Of a stretch of DNA of 64,000 nucleotides, positions 44,953 through 52,541 are shown piece by piece. Source of the stretch: Algoriphagus litoralis (GTDB lineage Bacteria > Bacteroidota > Bacteroidia > Cytophagales > Cyclobacteriaceae); contig NZ_QGOL01000009.1 of assembly GCF_003259255.1 (NCBI RefSeq), forward strand, positions 124,001 to 188,000. Direction: 5' to 3'. How positions within the stretch are numbered: position 1 is the stretch's first letter; each line of letters begins with the position of its first letter. Made by a program: the position numbers and the translations under genes. Under the pieces are notes generated by a model. The model saw nothing but the letters and a program-made list of their open reading frames with translations, made no database searches and was not told the DNA's origin.

Positions 44953-46215
44953 TTAGGCCTTGCCTCTAAGCATCAGATTCCAATACATAAAAGGAAGTCC
45001 GTATTTTTTCAGCAGCCACATGCTGTACTGCTCTTTGGTAGTATCGACGAAGGTAGATATCAAAGGATCGCTGTCTTTGACATTGTCATATTTGAATTCG
45101 CAGAGGAGCATTTTGCCATAGCCTGTCACAATAGGGCAGGAGGAATATCCTTCGTAAGATTTTTCTCCCACTTTACCGGATTCGATGAGTTTCAATAGAT
45201 TTTCCACTAGGACTGGGGCCTGTTTTCGAATAGCGGCCCCTGTTTTTGCAGTAGGTAAATTGGCTACATCACCGATAGAAAATACATTCGGAAATCGCTT
45301 ATGCTGCATGGTATGAATGTCTACATCTATCCAGCCTTTTCCCGGACCATCCTGTATGGAGATTTTTGATTCCTGAATGAATTTGGGGGCCATTTGCGGA
45401 GGGGCAAGATGGAGCATGTCAAAATGAACTTTGATTTCAGTAGCTCCGAGGATTTCTTCTCCCAGAGGATTTCCTTCCATGATAGTACAGTTGCTTTCTC
45501 CGGGTTTGGAATATTGGAAATAGATTTCCTGCTTTTCGGCGTCAATTTTCACAGGAGCATAGAATGGCTTAAAAATGATATTTTGGTCGTGAATGATTTT
45601 GTTCAGTGTTTTGGCAAACTCCGGAACTCCGAAAATCACAGTACCCGGTGTGGCAAATAAGACATTGGTTTTATCTCGAACACCTGATTTTCGGAAGTAT
45701 TCTTCAGCCATATACATGATTTTTTGTGGAGCACCGCCGCATTTGATTGGTGTGGTGGGTTGGGTAAAAACTGCATTGCCTCCTTTGAAATTCTTGAGTA
45801 CTTCCCAAGTGTGTTCTGGATTCGTGTAATTGGAACAAACTACGCCTTTGTCCAATGCTTCGGTTAATCCTGGTAAGAGCTCAGGAGCCATCACCAATCC
45901 CGGTACAGGAATCAAGAAAGTATAGCTAAAATCACCTGATTTGGCAGTTGAAACCTTATTTAGGTCAGGATCGATAGTGGTTGCTTTATCCTGAATCCAA
46001 TCCACACCTTTAGGGATGTAGTACGCTTCCTCTCGCTCAGTTTCTTTGAAATCAAAAGCTCCTGCGCCGACCAAAGTCCAAGCGGGTTGGTAATAGTGTT
46101 TCGAGGATGGTTCTATGATGGCAATCTGGAGAAAAGCGTCTCTTCTTTTCAATTGGGCTGCGATAGTAATACCTGCAGTGCCTCCGCCAATTATTAAGAT
46201 CTGATAGTGTTTCAT
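44953..46215 (-). CDS. sqr: Type II sulfide:quinone oxidoreductase
   Basis: A 420-residue membrane-associated flavoprotein that oxidises sulfide to persulfide/sulfane sulfur and passes electrons to quinone. An N-terminal FAD fold (IIGGGTAGITIAAQL, about 7-21) and the second dinucleotide fold are present. The redox Cys pair fits type II enzymes (human SQOR type): IKCGGAPQKI (Cys159) and SSCPIVTGYGKMLLCEF (Cys360, with Cys372 nearby). I start at the ATG at 46215; an upstream TTG adds three residues. It is divergent from the Crp-type regulator across 266 bp with two operators. Redundant NAD(P)-dependent disulfide reductase identity was considered; the Cys motifs favour SQR. Confidence 0.9.
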   Translation of the reverse strand: MKHYQILIIGGGTAGITIAAQLKRRDAFLQIAIIEPSSKHYYQPAWTLVGAGAFDFKETEREEAYYIPKGVDWIQDKATTIDPDLNKVSTAKSGDFSYTFLIPVPGLVMAPELLPGLTEALDKGVVCSNYTNPEHTWEVLKNFKGGNAVFTQPTTPIKCGGAPQKIMYMAEEYFRKSGVRDKTNVLFATPGTVIFGVPEFAKTLNKIIHDQNIIFKPFYAPVKIDAEKQEIYFQYSKPGESNCTIMEGNPLGEEILGATEIKVHFDMLHLAPPQMAPKFIQESKISIQDGPGKGWIDVDIHTMQHKRFPNVFSIGDVANLPTAKTGAAIRKQAPVLVENLLKLIESGKVGEKSYEGYSSCPIVTGYGKMLLCEFKYDNVKDSDPLISTFVDTTKEQYSMWLLKKYGLPFMYWNLMLRGKA

Positions 46216-46330
46216 GTCTAACAATTTTGATTTTTAAGTGAACCATGAAATCTTCACATGACCAGAACCAGTTTCTGGGTGATACCGGCATGGAAATGAT
46301 TGATTTCGTGGTCTGGGTTATTTTGTTTCA

Positions 46331-46375
46331 GGAATTTAACTGTAGGCCAAATCAGAACATGTGATCAAAGTCACT
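46331..46375 (-). promoter_or_regulatory. SQR promoter with Crp-type operator
   Basis: A TGTGA-N6-TCACT site (46360-46375) and, 29.5 bases downstream of its centre on the minus strand, TAAATTCC (46338-46331), six of eight matches to TAnnTTTG. The spacing matches the other three promoters of the module, which places the operator near -42, the class II activator position. Confidence 0.5.
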
Positions 46376-46414
46376 CAGAAATCTGAACTGGAGCTAGTTT
46401 GCCCAATTATGACC

Positions 46415-46464
46415 TGATAAGTGATTTTTATCACTAAATTCAATCCCTAGTGATGCCATTTTTG
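46415..46464 (+). promoter_or_regulatory. crp-type gene promoter with palindromic operator
   Basis: AGTGAT-TTTT-ATCACT (46420-46435) is a perfect palindrome inside a longer TGATAA...TTATCA one (46415-46433). CATTTTTG (46457-46464), one base off TAnnTTTG, starts 29.5 bases after its centre. This suggests autoregulation by the downstream Crp-family gene. Confidence 0.6.
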
Positions 46465-46481
46465 TATACAAGTCCAAGCAA

Positions 46482-47138
46482 ATGACTATCGAAAAACTAA
46501 AACAAGCACTTCCCAATATTACTGATCCAAAACTGCTGCAAGCTATTTTGGACAAGGGTCAAGTTTTGAACCTAGAGCCTGGAAAAGTATTGATGGAACC
46601 GGGTCAATTCATCAAAGCCGTACCCATTGTCATCGAAGGTTCTGTGAAAATCATGCGTATGGATGATGATGGAAAAGAATTGTTCCTGTATTATCTGGAC
46701 CAGGGAGAGACGTGTGCCTTGTCCTTGACCTGCTGCTCTGCAGCTCGACCCAGTGAGATCAAAGCCGTGGTGGAAGACAAAGCCGTCATGATTTTTTTGC
46801 CAATTGAGATCCATGAGCAATTTTCGAATGAATTCAAACAATGGAAAGATTTTGTCTCAACCACCTATCAGATGCGATTCCAAGAACTTCTGGTGGCCTT
46901 GGATGCGGTAGCTTTCAAGCGGATGGACCAGCGCCTGATGCAGTATATTGTCACCAAAATGAAACAGCACAAAGCCAACGAACTCCATACAACCCATCAA
47001 GAAATAGCGAATGAATTGGGGACTTCCAGAGAAGTGATATCCCGGCTTTTGAAGCAATTGGAGAAGAAAAAATGGATCGAGTTGGGGCGAAATGTGATTT
47101 ATATCCGAGACGATTTCGAAGAATTGATTAGTAAGTGA
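46482..47138 (+). CDS. Crp/Fnr-family regulator with a Cys-rich effector domain
   Basis: A 218-residue regulator. Residues about 10-125 form the cNMP-binding beta-barrel, and residues about 150-210 form the winged helix. The recognition helix has SREVISRLL with Arg183, Glu184 and Arg188 in the E. coli Crp RExxxR pattern that reads GTGA, matching the GTGA half-sites in the local promoters. The cNMP pocket region carries Cys78, Cys84 and Cys85 (TCALSLTCC), which could sense sulfane sulfur or redox state; that is inference. The N-terminal Fe-S Cys cluster of true FNR is absent. It is divergent from SQR and upstream of sulfur genes, so it is likely the local activator. Confidence 0.9.
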   Translation: MTIEKLKQALPNITDPKLLQAILDKGQVLNLEPGKVLMEPGQFIKAVPIVIEGSVKIMRMDDDGKELFLYYLDQGETCALSLTCCSAARPSEIKAVVEDKAVMIFLPIEIHEQFSNEFKQWKDFVSTTYQMRFQELLVALDAVAFKRMDQRLMQYIVTKMKQHKANELHTTHQEIANELGTSREVISRLLKQLEKKKWIELGRNVIYIRDDFEELISK

Positions 47139-47159
47139 TTTGAGAATTTCGCTGAAAAG

Positions 47160-47194
47160 AAAGCCTGATTCATTTCATTTGAATCAGGCTTTTT
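47160..47194. terminator. Bidirectional terminator between crp-type and usp genes
   Basis: A perfect 12-bp stem AAAGCCTGATTC / GAATCAGGCTTT with a 9-nt loop and T-run after it. Confidence 0.88.
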
Positions 47195-47198
47195 GATT

Positions 47199-48002
47199 TT
47201 AACTCAAGATCAGCAATGGGATGTGGGTATGGTAGGCCATTTGAATGGATTTACTTTTTTGAATGATATGGTCCCAGAGATTTCGGTGCGCATGGCACAT
47301 GACCAAGATCATATGGTCATGTTCTTGCATGTAGAGATCAAGGCCTTCTGCGGCACTTTCAGCATAGAATGTGTGAATTCTTACAGAAAGGTCCGGATAT
47401 TTTTTTTTGAGGTAGTTTTCCATTCCCAGGATGATCAACTCTTCTTTGAATCCTTGGTTGGTCTGTACATGGAGGATTTCAAGACCAAGTCCCCATTTTT
47501 CACACATGAAAATGATCCAGTCAATAAATCTTTCCTCATGGTTGGCAAACTCCAAGGCCAAAGTGACCTTTTTGATTTCTGCTACATTTGCCTGAGCAGG
47601 CACGACCAATACCGGGCAATTGGCCTCACGGATCAGGGTGACAGCGGTAGTTCCCATGAGTGCTTTCTTGATTCCACTGGCCCCTTGGGTTCCCATGACT
47701 ATCAAGTTAGCGTTGATTTCATCCGCGATTCTTGCCACACTGATCGAAGCTACGCCTTCGGTAAGTTTATAGTCTAACTTTACACCCGAAACCTCATATT
47801 TTGCGACAAGTTTCCTTAGCAGGTTTTCGCCATCAGTAAACATCGAGTCCAGCGCGATTGCTGCTTGGGAGGCAAAATCATAGACCACTTCTACGACGTG
47901 GACTAAGGTGATTTGGCCGTGTTTTTTATCAGCCATGAATATGGCGAATTCCAGCGCTTGGATGGAATTTTCGGAAAAGTCAATGGGAACAATGATCTTC
48001 AT
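47199..48002 (-). CDS. Tandem universal stress protein of the sulfur module
   Basis: A 267-residue cytoplasmic protein of two USP domains. The first (1-145) begins MKIIVPIDFSENS and carries the ATP-binding loop GTQGASGIKKALMGTTA; the second (from about 148) is degenerate. It is divergent from tauE with a shared 190-bp control region. A role in stress response linked to sulfide or anaerobic growth is inferred from position. Confidence 0.88.
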   Translation of the reverse strand: MKIIVPIDFSENSIQALEFAIFMADKKHGQITLVHVVEVVYDFASQAAIALDSMFTDGENLLRKLVAKYEVSGVKLDYKLTEGVASISVARIADEINANLIVMGTQGASGIKKALMGTTAVTLIREANCPVLVVPAQANVAEIKKVTLALEFANHEERFIDWIIFMCEKWGLGLEILHVQTNQGFKEELIILGMENYLKKKYPDLSVRIHTFYAESAAEGLDLYMQEHDHMILVMCHAHRNLWDHIIQKSKSIQMAYHTHIPLLILS

Positions 48003-48123
48003 AACTTGGTGATTTTGGGAAATTTAGGTGTTTGCTAGTTAAAATTACAGGATAATTATCAACTCAAGACCTGATTTGGTATTATCTAAATTTTAATTTA
48101 AAAAGTCAGCTAAACGTTTAAAC

Positions 48124-48169
48124 TGTAACAATTGTCACCGCATACCGCTACTTGGCCTCTGTACTTTTG
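48124..48169 (+). promoter_or_regulatory. tauE promoter with Crp-type operator
   Basis: GTAAC-AATT-GTCAC (48125-48138; one mismatch pair) is followed by an exact -7 box TACTTTTG (48162-48169), whose first base lies 30.5 bases after the operator centre. The same distance occurs at the rhodanese promoter. Confidence 0.6.
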
Positions 48170-48192
48170 TAGCAAATAAAACAAAAGAAAAA

Positions 48193-48999
48193 ATGGACAT
48201 AGTTACCATAATTGGTTTCGCTGCTGCTGTTCTTATTGGAGTGAGTCTAGGTTTAATTGGGGGCGGAGGATCTATTTTGACGGTACCTGTACTTGTTTAC
48301 ATTCTTGGGGTAGATCCAGTTTTGGCTACCGCATACTCACTATTTGTTGTAGGCTCCACGTCTTTGGTAGGTGCCGGGACTTTTATGAAAAAAGGACTGG
48401 TCAATTACAAAACAGCCGTTGTTTTTGCTATCCCATCCTTTATTGCTGTATTTCTCACCCGCAAGTTTCTAGTTCCCTGGCTGCCAGATCCGCTATTTAT
48501 GCTAGGAGAGTCAGCGATAACCAAGAATGTAGGCATTATGGTCTTCTTTGCATTGATCATGTTGGCTGCATCGATTTCCATGATCACGGGTAAAAAATGT
48601 AAGGATTGTGATGAAAATGAAGCGATCAAGTTCAATTATCCGATGATTGCCCTCGAGGGTACAGTGGTAGGGGTCATTACGGGAATTGTCGGTGCTGGAG
48701 GAGGTTTTTTGATTATTCCTGCTTTGGTTCTTTTGGCAAGACTTCCGATGAAAATGGCCGTAGGTACTTCGCTTTTGATTATTGCTGCAAAATCGCTGAT
48801 AGGCTTTTTGGGAGACGTTTCTACCCAAGAAATTGATTGGAAAATGCTAGTAATCTTTACAGGTTTGTCGATAGTGGGGATTTTTATAGGAAGTGCGCTA
48901 TCCAAAAAAATCAATGAGAAGATTCTAAAGACAGGCTTTGGTTGGTTTGTTTTAGTGATGGGAATCTATATAATCGGTAAAGAATTATTTGCTCTTTGA
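48193..48999 (+). CDS. tauE: TauE/SafE-family membrane exporter
   Basis: A 268-residue polytopic inner-membrane protein of the TSUP family, with repeated glycine-rich blocks in its two halves (SLGLIGGGGSILTVPVL at about 19; GIVGAGGGFLIIPAL at about 160), the family signature. It probably exports sulfite, thiosulfate or another sulfur anion formed during sulfide oxidation. It heads a four-gene plus-strand run ending with rhodanese, and its promoter carries the module's Crp-type operator. The substrate is inferred. Confidence 0.88.
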   Translation: MDIVTIIGFAAAVLIGVSLGLIGGGGSILTVPVLVYILGVDPVLATAYSLFVVGSTSLVGAGTFMKKGLVNYKTAVVFAIPSFIAVFLTRKFLVPWLPDPLFMLGESAITKNVGIMVFFALIMLAASISMITGKKCKDCDENEAIKFNYPMIALEGTVVGVITGIVGAGGGFLIIPALVLLARLPMKMAVGTSLLIIAAKSLIGFLGDVSTQEIDWKMLVIFTGLSIVGIFIGSALSKKINEKILKTGFGWFVLVMGIYIIGKELFAL

Positions 49000-49004
49000 T
49001 CGGT

Positions 49005-49880
49005 ATGATTCGGGAGTATTTCAAAATCTTCCTTGACGGATATTCCGGCTATTGGAATTACCTCCGTTCCGAAATTCTCAGCCCTTCTTGGCACAATTAC
49101 TTTTGGTGGCTGGTCGGGTTGTCTTTGGCAGTTTGGATGATGGAATTGATTTTTCCTTGGAGAAAAAATCAGTCAGCCATTCGCCAAGACTTCTGGCTGG
49201 ATGGATTTTATACATTTTTCAATTTTTTTCTTTTCTCTCTGATCGTTTACAATTCACTTTCGAATGTGGCTGTTGAAGCATTTAATGACTTGCTTGGATT
49301 AGCTGGGATTGAAAATATAATTGCGCTTCAGGTAGGCACATGGCCAACATGGACCCAATTTCTCTTGATGTTTTTTATTGCCGATTTCATCCAATGGAAT
49401 GTCCATCGCCTGCTTCATCACAATGCTTGGCTTTGGGAGTTTCATAAAGTCCACCATTCTGTGGAACAAATGGGCTTTGCCGCTCATTTGCGCTATCACT
49501 GGATGGAAACGATAGTTTATAAATCGATCCAATATGTGCCTTTGGCAATAATTGGTTTTGGATTGGATGATTTCTTCATCTTACATATCGTGACCATTGC
49601 AATTGGGCATCTCAACCATGCAAATGTCAAAATCTCATACGGTCCTTTCAAATACCTGCTGAATAACCCGGTCATGCACCTTTGGCATCATGCCAAACAC
49701 CTACCGGAGGGAAGCCATGGGGTCAACTATGGTATTTCACTGAGTATTTGGGATTACCTTTTTGGTACAGCTTACATTCCAAATGAAAATGAAAATGAGC
49801 CGCTTGGCTTTGATCACATCGAAGAATTCCCAAAGACCTTCTGGTCACAAATCACCTACCCATGGAACAAAAAGAACTAA
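49005..49880 (+). CDS. Fatty acid hydroxylase / sterol desaturase superfamily membrane protein
   Basis: A 291-residue membrane enzyme with four or five TM segments and the di-iron His motifs: NVHRLLHH (about 130), HKVHH (about 149) and HLWHHAKH (about 225). Such enzymes hydroxylate or desaturate lipids using oxygen. The ATG at 49005 begins 5 bp after tauE; a TTG at 48996 overlaps the tauE stop. The next gene overlaps its end by 19 bp. Its role beside sulfur genes is not known; a lipid substrate is a family-level expectation only. Confidence 0.85.
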   Translation: MIREYFKIFLDGYSGYWNYLRSEILSPSWHNYFWWLVGLSLAVWMMELIFPWRKNQSAIRQDFWLDGFYTFFNFFLFSLIVYNSLSNVAVEAFNDLLGLAGIENIIALQVGTWPTWTQFLLMFFIADFIQWNVHRLLHHNAWLWEFHKVHHSVEQMGFAAHLRYHWMETIVYKSIQYVPLAIIGFGLDDFFILHIVTIAIGHLNHANVKISYGPFKYLLNNPVMHLWHHAKHLPEGSHGVNYGISLSIWDYLFGTAYIPNENENEPLGFDHIEEFPKTFWSQITYPWNKKN

Positions 49881-50119
49881 ACAGGTCAAATCCGCTTAAC
49901 TCCTGGAAAACCGTACTCATTGTCTGTGCTACCCTGGGATTGGCACCGTTTGTTCCTGAGCCACATATTTGGGGTAAGCTTAAGTGGGTAGCTGGCGGGG
50001 CAGTGGGTATGAAGTTGATAGATTGGGGAGATTTAGTTTTTCATGGATTTCCCTGGATTCTGGCTATACGTCTTGGAATTCTTGAATTGAAGGGTCGATT
50101 AAAAATGAAGCAGGCCTGA
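49862..50119 (+). CDS. Small membrane protein of the sulfur module
   Basis: An 85-residue protein with two hydrophobic segments (about 18-33 and 60-76; LIVCATLGLAPF and FHGFPWILAIRLGILELKG). No family recognised. It overlaps the hydroxylase gene by 19 bp, so it is translationally coupled and may be a partner subunit. Confidence 0.7.
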   Translation: MEQKELNRSNPLNSWKTVLIVCATLGLAPFVPEPHIWGKLKWVAGGAVGMKLIDWGDLVFHGFPWILAIRLGILELKGRLKMKQA

Positions 50120-50127
50120 AGCCTCAA

Positions 50128-50173
50128 GGTGACTTTTATTACTGATTAGCTGGTTATTGCAGGCTTAAATTTG
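50128..50173 (+). promoter_or_regulatory. Rhodanese promoter with Crp-type operator
   Basis: GGTGACTTTTATTACT (50128-50143) differs at three positions from the crp-promoter palindrome. An exact -7 box TAAATTTG (50166-50173) starts 30.5 bases after its centre, the same as at tauE. The rhodanese ATG follows 17 bp later. Confidence 0.6.
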
Positions 50174-50190
50174 AAGAAAAAAAAACGACC

Positions 50191-50526
50191 ATGTTTAATT
50201 TCTTTAGCACAAAATCAAAAAAATACGAAGATATCCCATCAGGCACATTTCACGACTTGATGCTTCAGCTTGACACAGTCATTATCGATGTCAGAACTGC
50301 CGGTGAATTTGCTGGAGGCAAAATCAGAGGTGCAAGAAATCTCGATATCATGTCCTCGGTATTTGAAAATCAAGCAAAAAATCTCCCTAAGGATAAAACA
50401 TATTTGTTGTATTGCCGAAGTGGAAACAGAAGTGGCCAGGCCTGTGAAATTATGGCTGAAATGGGATTTGAAAAATTAAAAAATCTCTCAGGAGGCATCA
50501 TGAGATGGCCATTCGAAACAGTATGA
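50191..50526 (+). CDS. Rhodanese-like sulfurtransferase
   Basis: A 111-residue single-domain rhodanese transferring sulfane sulfur to acceptors such as thiols or sulfite. The active-site loop CRSGNRS has the catalytic Cys75; the IIDVRTAGEFAGG and NLSGGIMRW signatures frame the fold. It ends the sulfide module and would act after SQR on persulfides. It has its own promoter with the module operator and a strong terminator after it. Confidence 0.93.
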   Translation: MFNFFSTKSKKYEDIPSGTFHDLMLQLDTVIIDVRTAGEFAGGKIRGARNLDIMSSVFENQAKNLPKDKTYLLYCRSGNRSGQACEIMAEMGFEKLKNLSGGIMRWPFETV

Positions 50527-50554
50527 GTTATAGGTTAATTTTGGGTTTCGAGTC

Positions 50555-50590
50555 AAAAAAGTGGGCCAGTCGGTTCACTTTTTTTTTTTT
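50555..50590 (+). terminator. Terminator after the rhodanese gene
   Basis: Stem AAAAAAGTGGGCC / GGTTCACTTTTTT with two G-U pairs and a 4-nt loop, followed by a long T-run. Confidence 0.85.
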
Positions 50591-50648
50591 GAGTAAATCC
50601 AACGGCGAACACCACTTCGTAAGTCCACTATCAACCAATAACACTACA

Positions 50649-52166
50649 ATGAAAAAAGGAACCTTTTTACCCGCAGGTTTTGCCATTGCTTTTTTGGCAG
50701 CCACATTGATTTCCTGTAATGATGACGAAAATATGCCCGTCATCGAAACTCCAGGAACAACTCCTAATGAAAGTTTTACAGCTTTAGGGGAGGGAAACCA
50801 GCTTTATTATTTTGAAGATGGAAATTTGACCTCACCGACCGAGATGATTACCATTTCGGGATTAGGCTCAGGTGAATCGATCATTTCGATTGATTACCGT
50901 CCAGCAACGGGTCAATTGTACGGATTGAGTTCTGGCAGTAGACTCTATGCGATCAATGAAAACTCTGGAGTAGCTACGGCATTGGGCATGGCAGCTTTTT
51001 CTCCGGCAATAGAAGGAGGAAATGCTTCTCTGGATTTTAACCCAACGGTAGACCGAATTCGCTTGGTTTCGACGTCTGGTCAAAATTTGAGATTGCACCC
51101 TGAAACAGGTGCAGTGGTAGCAACAGATGGTAGAATCAATGGTGGAATGAACCCGATGATCGGAGCTGTAGCTTATACAAACAGTGTCTCTGGCGCCACA
51201 GAGACTGTCCTTTTTGACATCGATATCGCTACAGACAAACTTTACCGCCAAGTTCCGCCAAATGATGGGGGGCTGCAGGAAGTGGGTGACCTCGGAGTAG
51301 ATTTTGGAGAAATGGTAGATCTAGACATTATCGCAGATAATTCACTTGCCCTTGCCGTGAATCGTATGGATAATGAGACAAGATTATATTCTATTGATCT
51401 TACTTCCGGAGCTGCTTCTTGGGTTGGAGTTTTTTCACAGCCTGTGATCAGTATAGCAATGAAAACTAATCCAATTGCCTATGCAGCAGATGCTTCTGGT
51501 AAATTATACCGATTTAATCCAATGAGCCCTCAGCCTACTATGGTTGATTTTCAGGGATTGGGAATGGGAGAGATGATCGTTGGTCTTGATTTTAGACCTG
51601 CAAATGGACAATTGCTTGCCATCTCCAATAGGAGTCAATTGTATGCAGTCAATCCTTCCAACGGAATGTTGACCGCTATCGGGAATCCATTGATGCCAAT
51701 GATTGAGGGAGATTTGGTAGGATTTGACTTTAATCCAACAGTAGATCGGATTCGATTAGTGACCAACTCAGGACAGAATCTAAGATTACATCCAGATCTA
51801 GGAACTGTAGTAGCAACAGATGGAGATCTTAATCCAGGAACTCCAATGGTGTCAGGAGCTGCCTATACAAATAATATTGCCGGAGCTACCACTACTTCGC
51901 TCTTTGTTATTGACCACATGACAGATATGCTTTATGCCCAAACTCCTCCAAATGATGGAGTTTTGGTGGCTGTTGGAGCATTGGGCGTCGACGTGGCAGG
52001 TGACAATGGATTTGATGTTGGAGGAAATTCGGATGCGGCCTTTGCTGTATTGACCGTAGGAGGTCAGGCTGGAGTTTATAGCATTAATTTGACGACTGGT
52101 GCAGCGTCAAAAGTAAGCGACTTGAGTTTTATGCCGGTTGCTATGGCTGTTGGATTGGGATTTTAA
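50649..52166 (+). CDS. DUF4394 lipoprotein with internal duplication
   Basis: A 505-residue exported lipoprotein (lipobox ATLISCND, Cys23). It consists of two similar DUF4394 halves offset by about 230 residues. Each half contains DFNPTVDRIRLV and SGQNLRLHP, and repeated Y-x-x-N/D-hydrophobic units suggest a beta-propeller. It would lie on the outer membrane or in the periplasm. Function is unknown. The upstream frame overlapping rhodanese is not used; the ATG at 50649 gives the signal peptide. Confidence 0.85.
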   Translation: MKKGTFLPAGFAIAFLAATLISCNDDENMPVIETPGTTPNESFTALGEGNQLYYFEDGNLTSPTEMITISGLGSGESIISIDYRPATGQLYGLSSGSRLYAINENSGVATALGMAAFSPAIEGGNASLDFNPTVDRIRLVSTSGQNLRLHPETGAVVATDGRINGGMNPMIGAVAYTNSVSGATETVLFDIDIATDKLYRQVPPNDGGLQEVGDLGVDFGEMVDLDIIADNSLALAVNRMDNETRLYSIDLTSGAASWVGVFSQPVISIAMKTNPIAYAADASGKLYRFNPMSPQPTMVDFQGLGMGEMIVGLDFRPANGQLLAISNRSQLYAVNPSNGMLTAIGNPLMPMIEGDLVGFDFNPTVDRIRLVTNSGQNLRLHPDLGTVVATDGDLNPGTPMVSGAAYTNNIAGATTTSLFVIDHMTDMLYAQTPPNDGVLVAVGALGVDVAGDNGFDVGGNSDAAFAVLTVGGQAGVYSINLTTGAASKVSDLSFMPVAMAVGLGF

Positions 52167-52191
52167 GATAGTAGTTTGGTTTGTTGAATGT

Positions 52192-52219
52192 AAAGGGCCG
52201 ATTGTTTAATCGGCCTTTT
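52192..52219. terminator. Bidirectional terminator after the DUF4394 gene
   Basis: Stem AAAGG(G)CCGATT / AATCGGCCTTT with one bulged G and a GTTT loop. It overlaps the stop codon of the convergent DUF2805 gene. Confidence 0.75.
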
Positions 52220-52502
52220 ATCGTTTTGAGATTTTGTTCAATGCTATGCTCCGCTGCATTCTGGATTTGAAGGTATCCATGTCTTTCGGACTTTTCTTTT
52301 GGTGTTTGGTTGCTCTTCCTTGAACTCTCGCACGCCACATTTTGAAGGAGCTCAGCTTCATGTTTCGACGCATGATTTCGATTGTTTCTCCTTCACTGAT
52401 TCCGAATTGAGCCAAAATGGCATCGAATGGTGTTCGATCCTCCCAGGCCATTTCGATGATTCGATCGATTTCTTCTCCAGTCAATTCTTTGATTTTTGTC
52501 AT
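52218..52502 (-). CDS. DUF2805 / TIGR03643-like small protein
   Basis: A 94-residue basic, helical protein. It begins MTKIKELTGEEIDRIIEMAWEDR and contains TPFDAILAQFGISEGETIEIMR, close to the DUF2805 pattern, a predicted winged or helix-turn-helix-like fold. The ATG at 52502 gives family length. It is divergent from the photolyase gene across only 39 bp. Such proteins are commonly neighbours of photolyase or cryptochrome genes; function is unknown. Confidence 0.8.
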   Translation of the reverse strand: MTKIKELTGEEIDRIIEMAWEDRTPFDAILAQFGISEGETIEIMRRNMKLSSFKMWRARVQGRATKHQKKSPKDMDTFKSRMQRSIALNKISKR

Positions 52503-52541
52503 GGGGTTGAAACTTTCCAGAATCCGTAAAGTTTCTATACC

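Noticed and set aside
47193-47777. Plus-strand ORF of 194 codons antisense to the USP gene
   Set aside because: The USP motifs and start on the minus strand are clear; the plus frame has no family signal.
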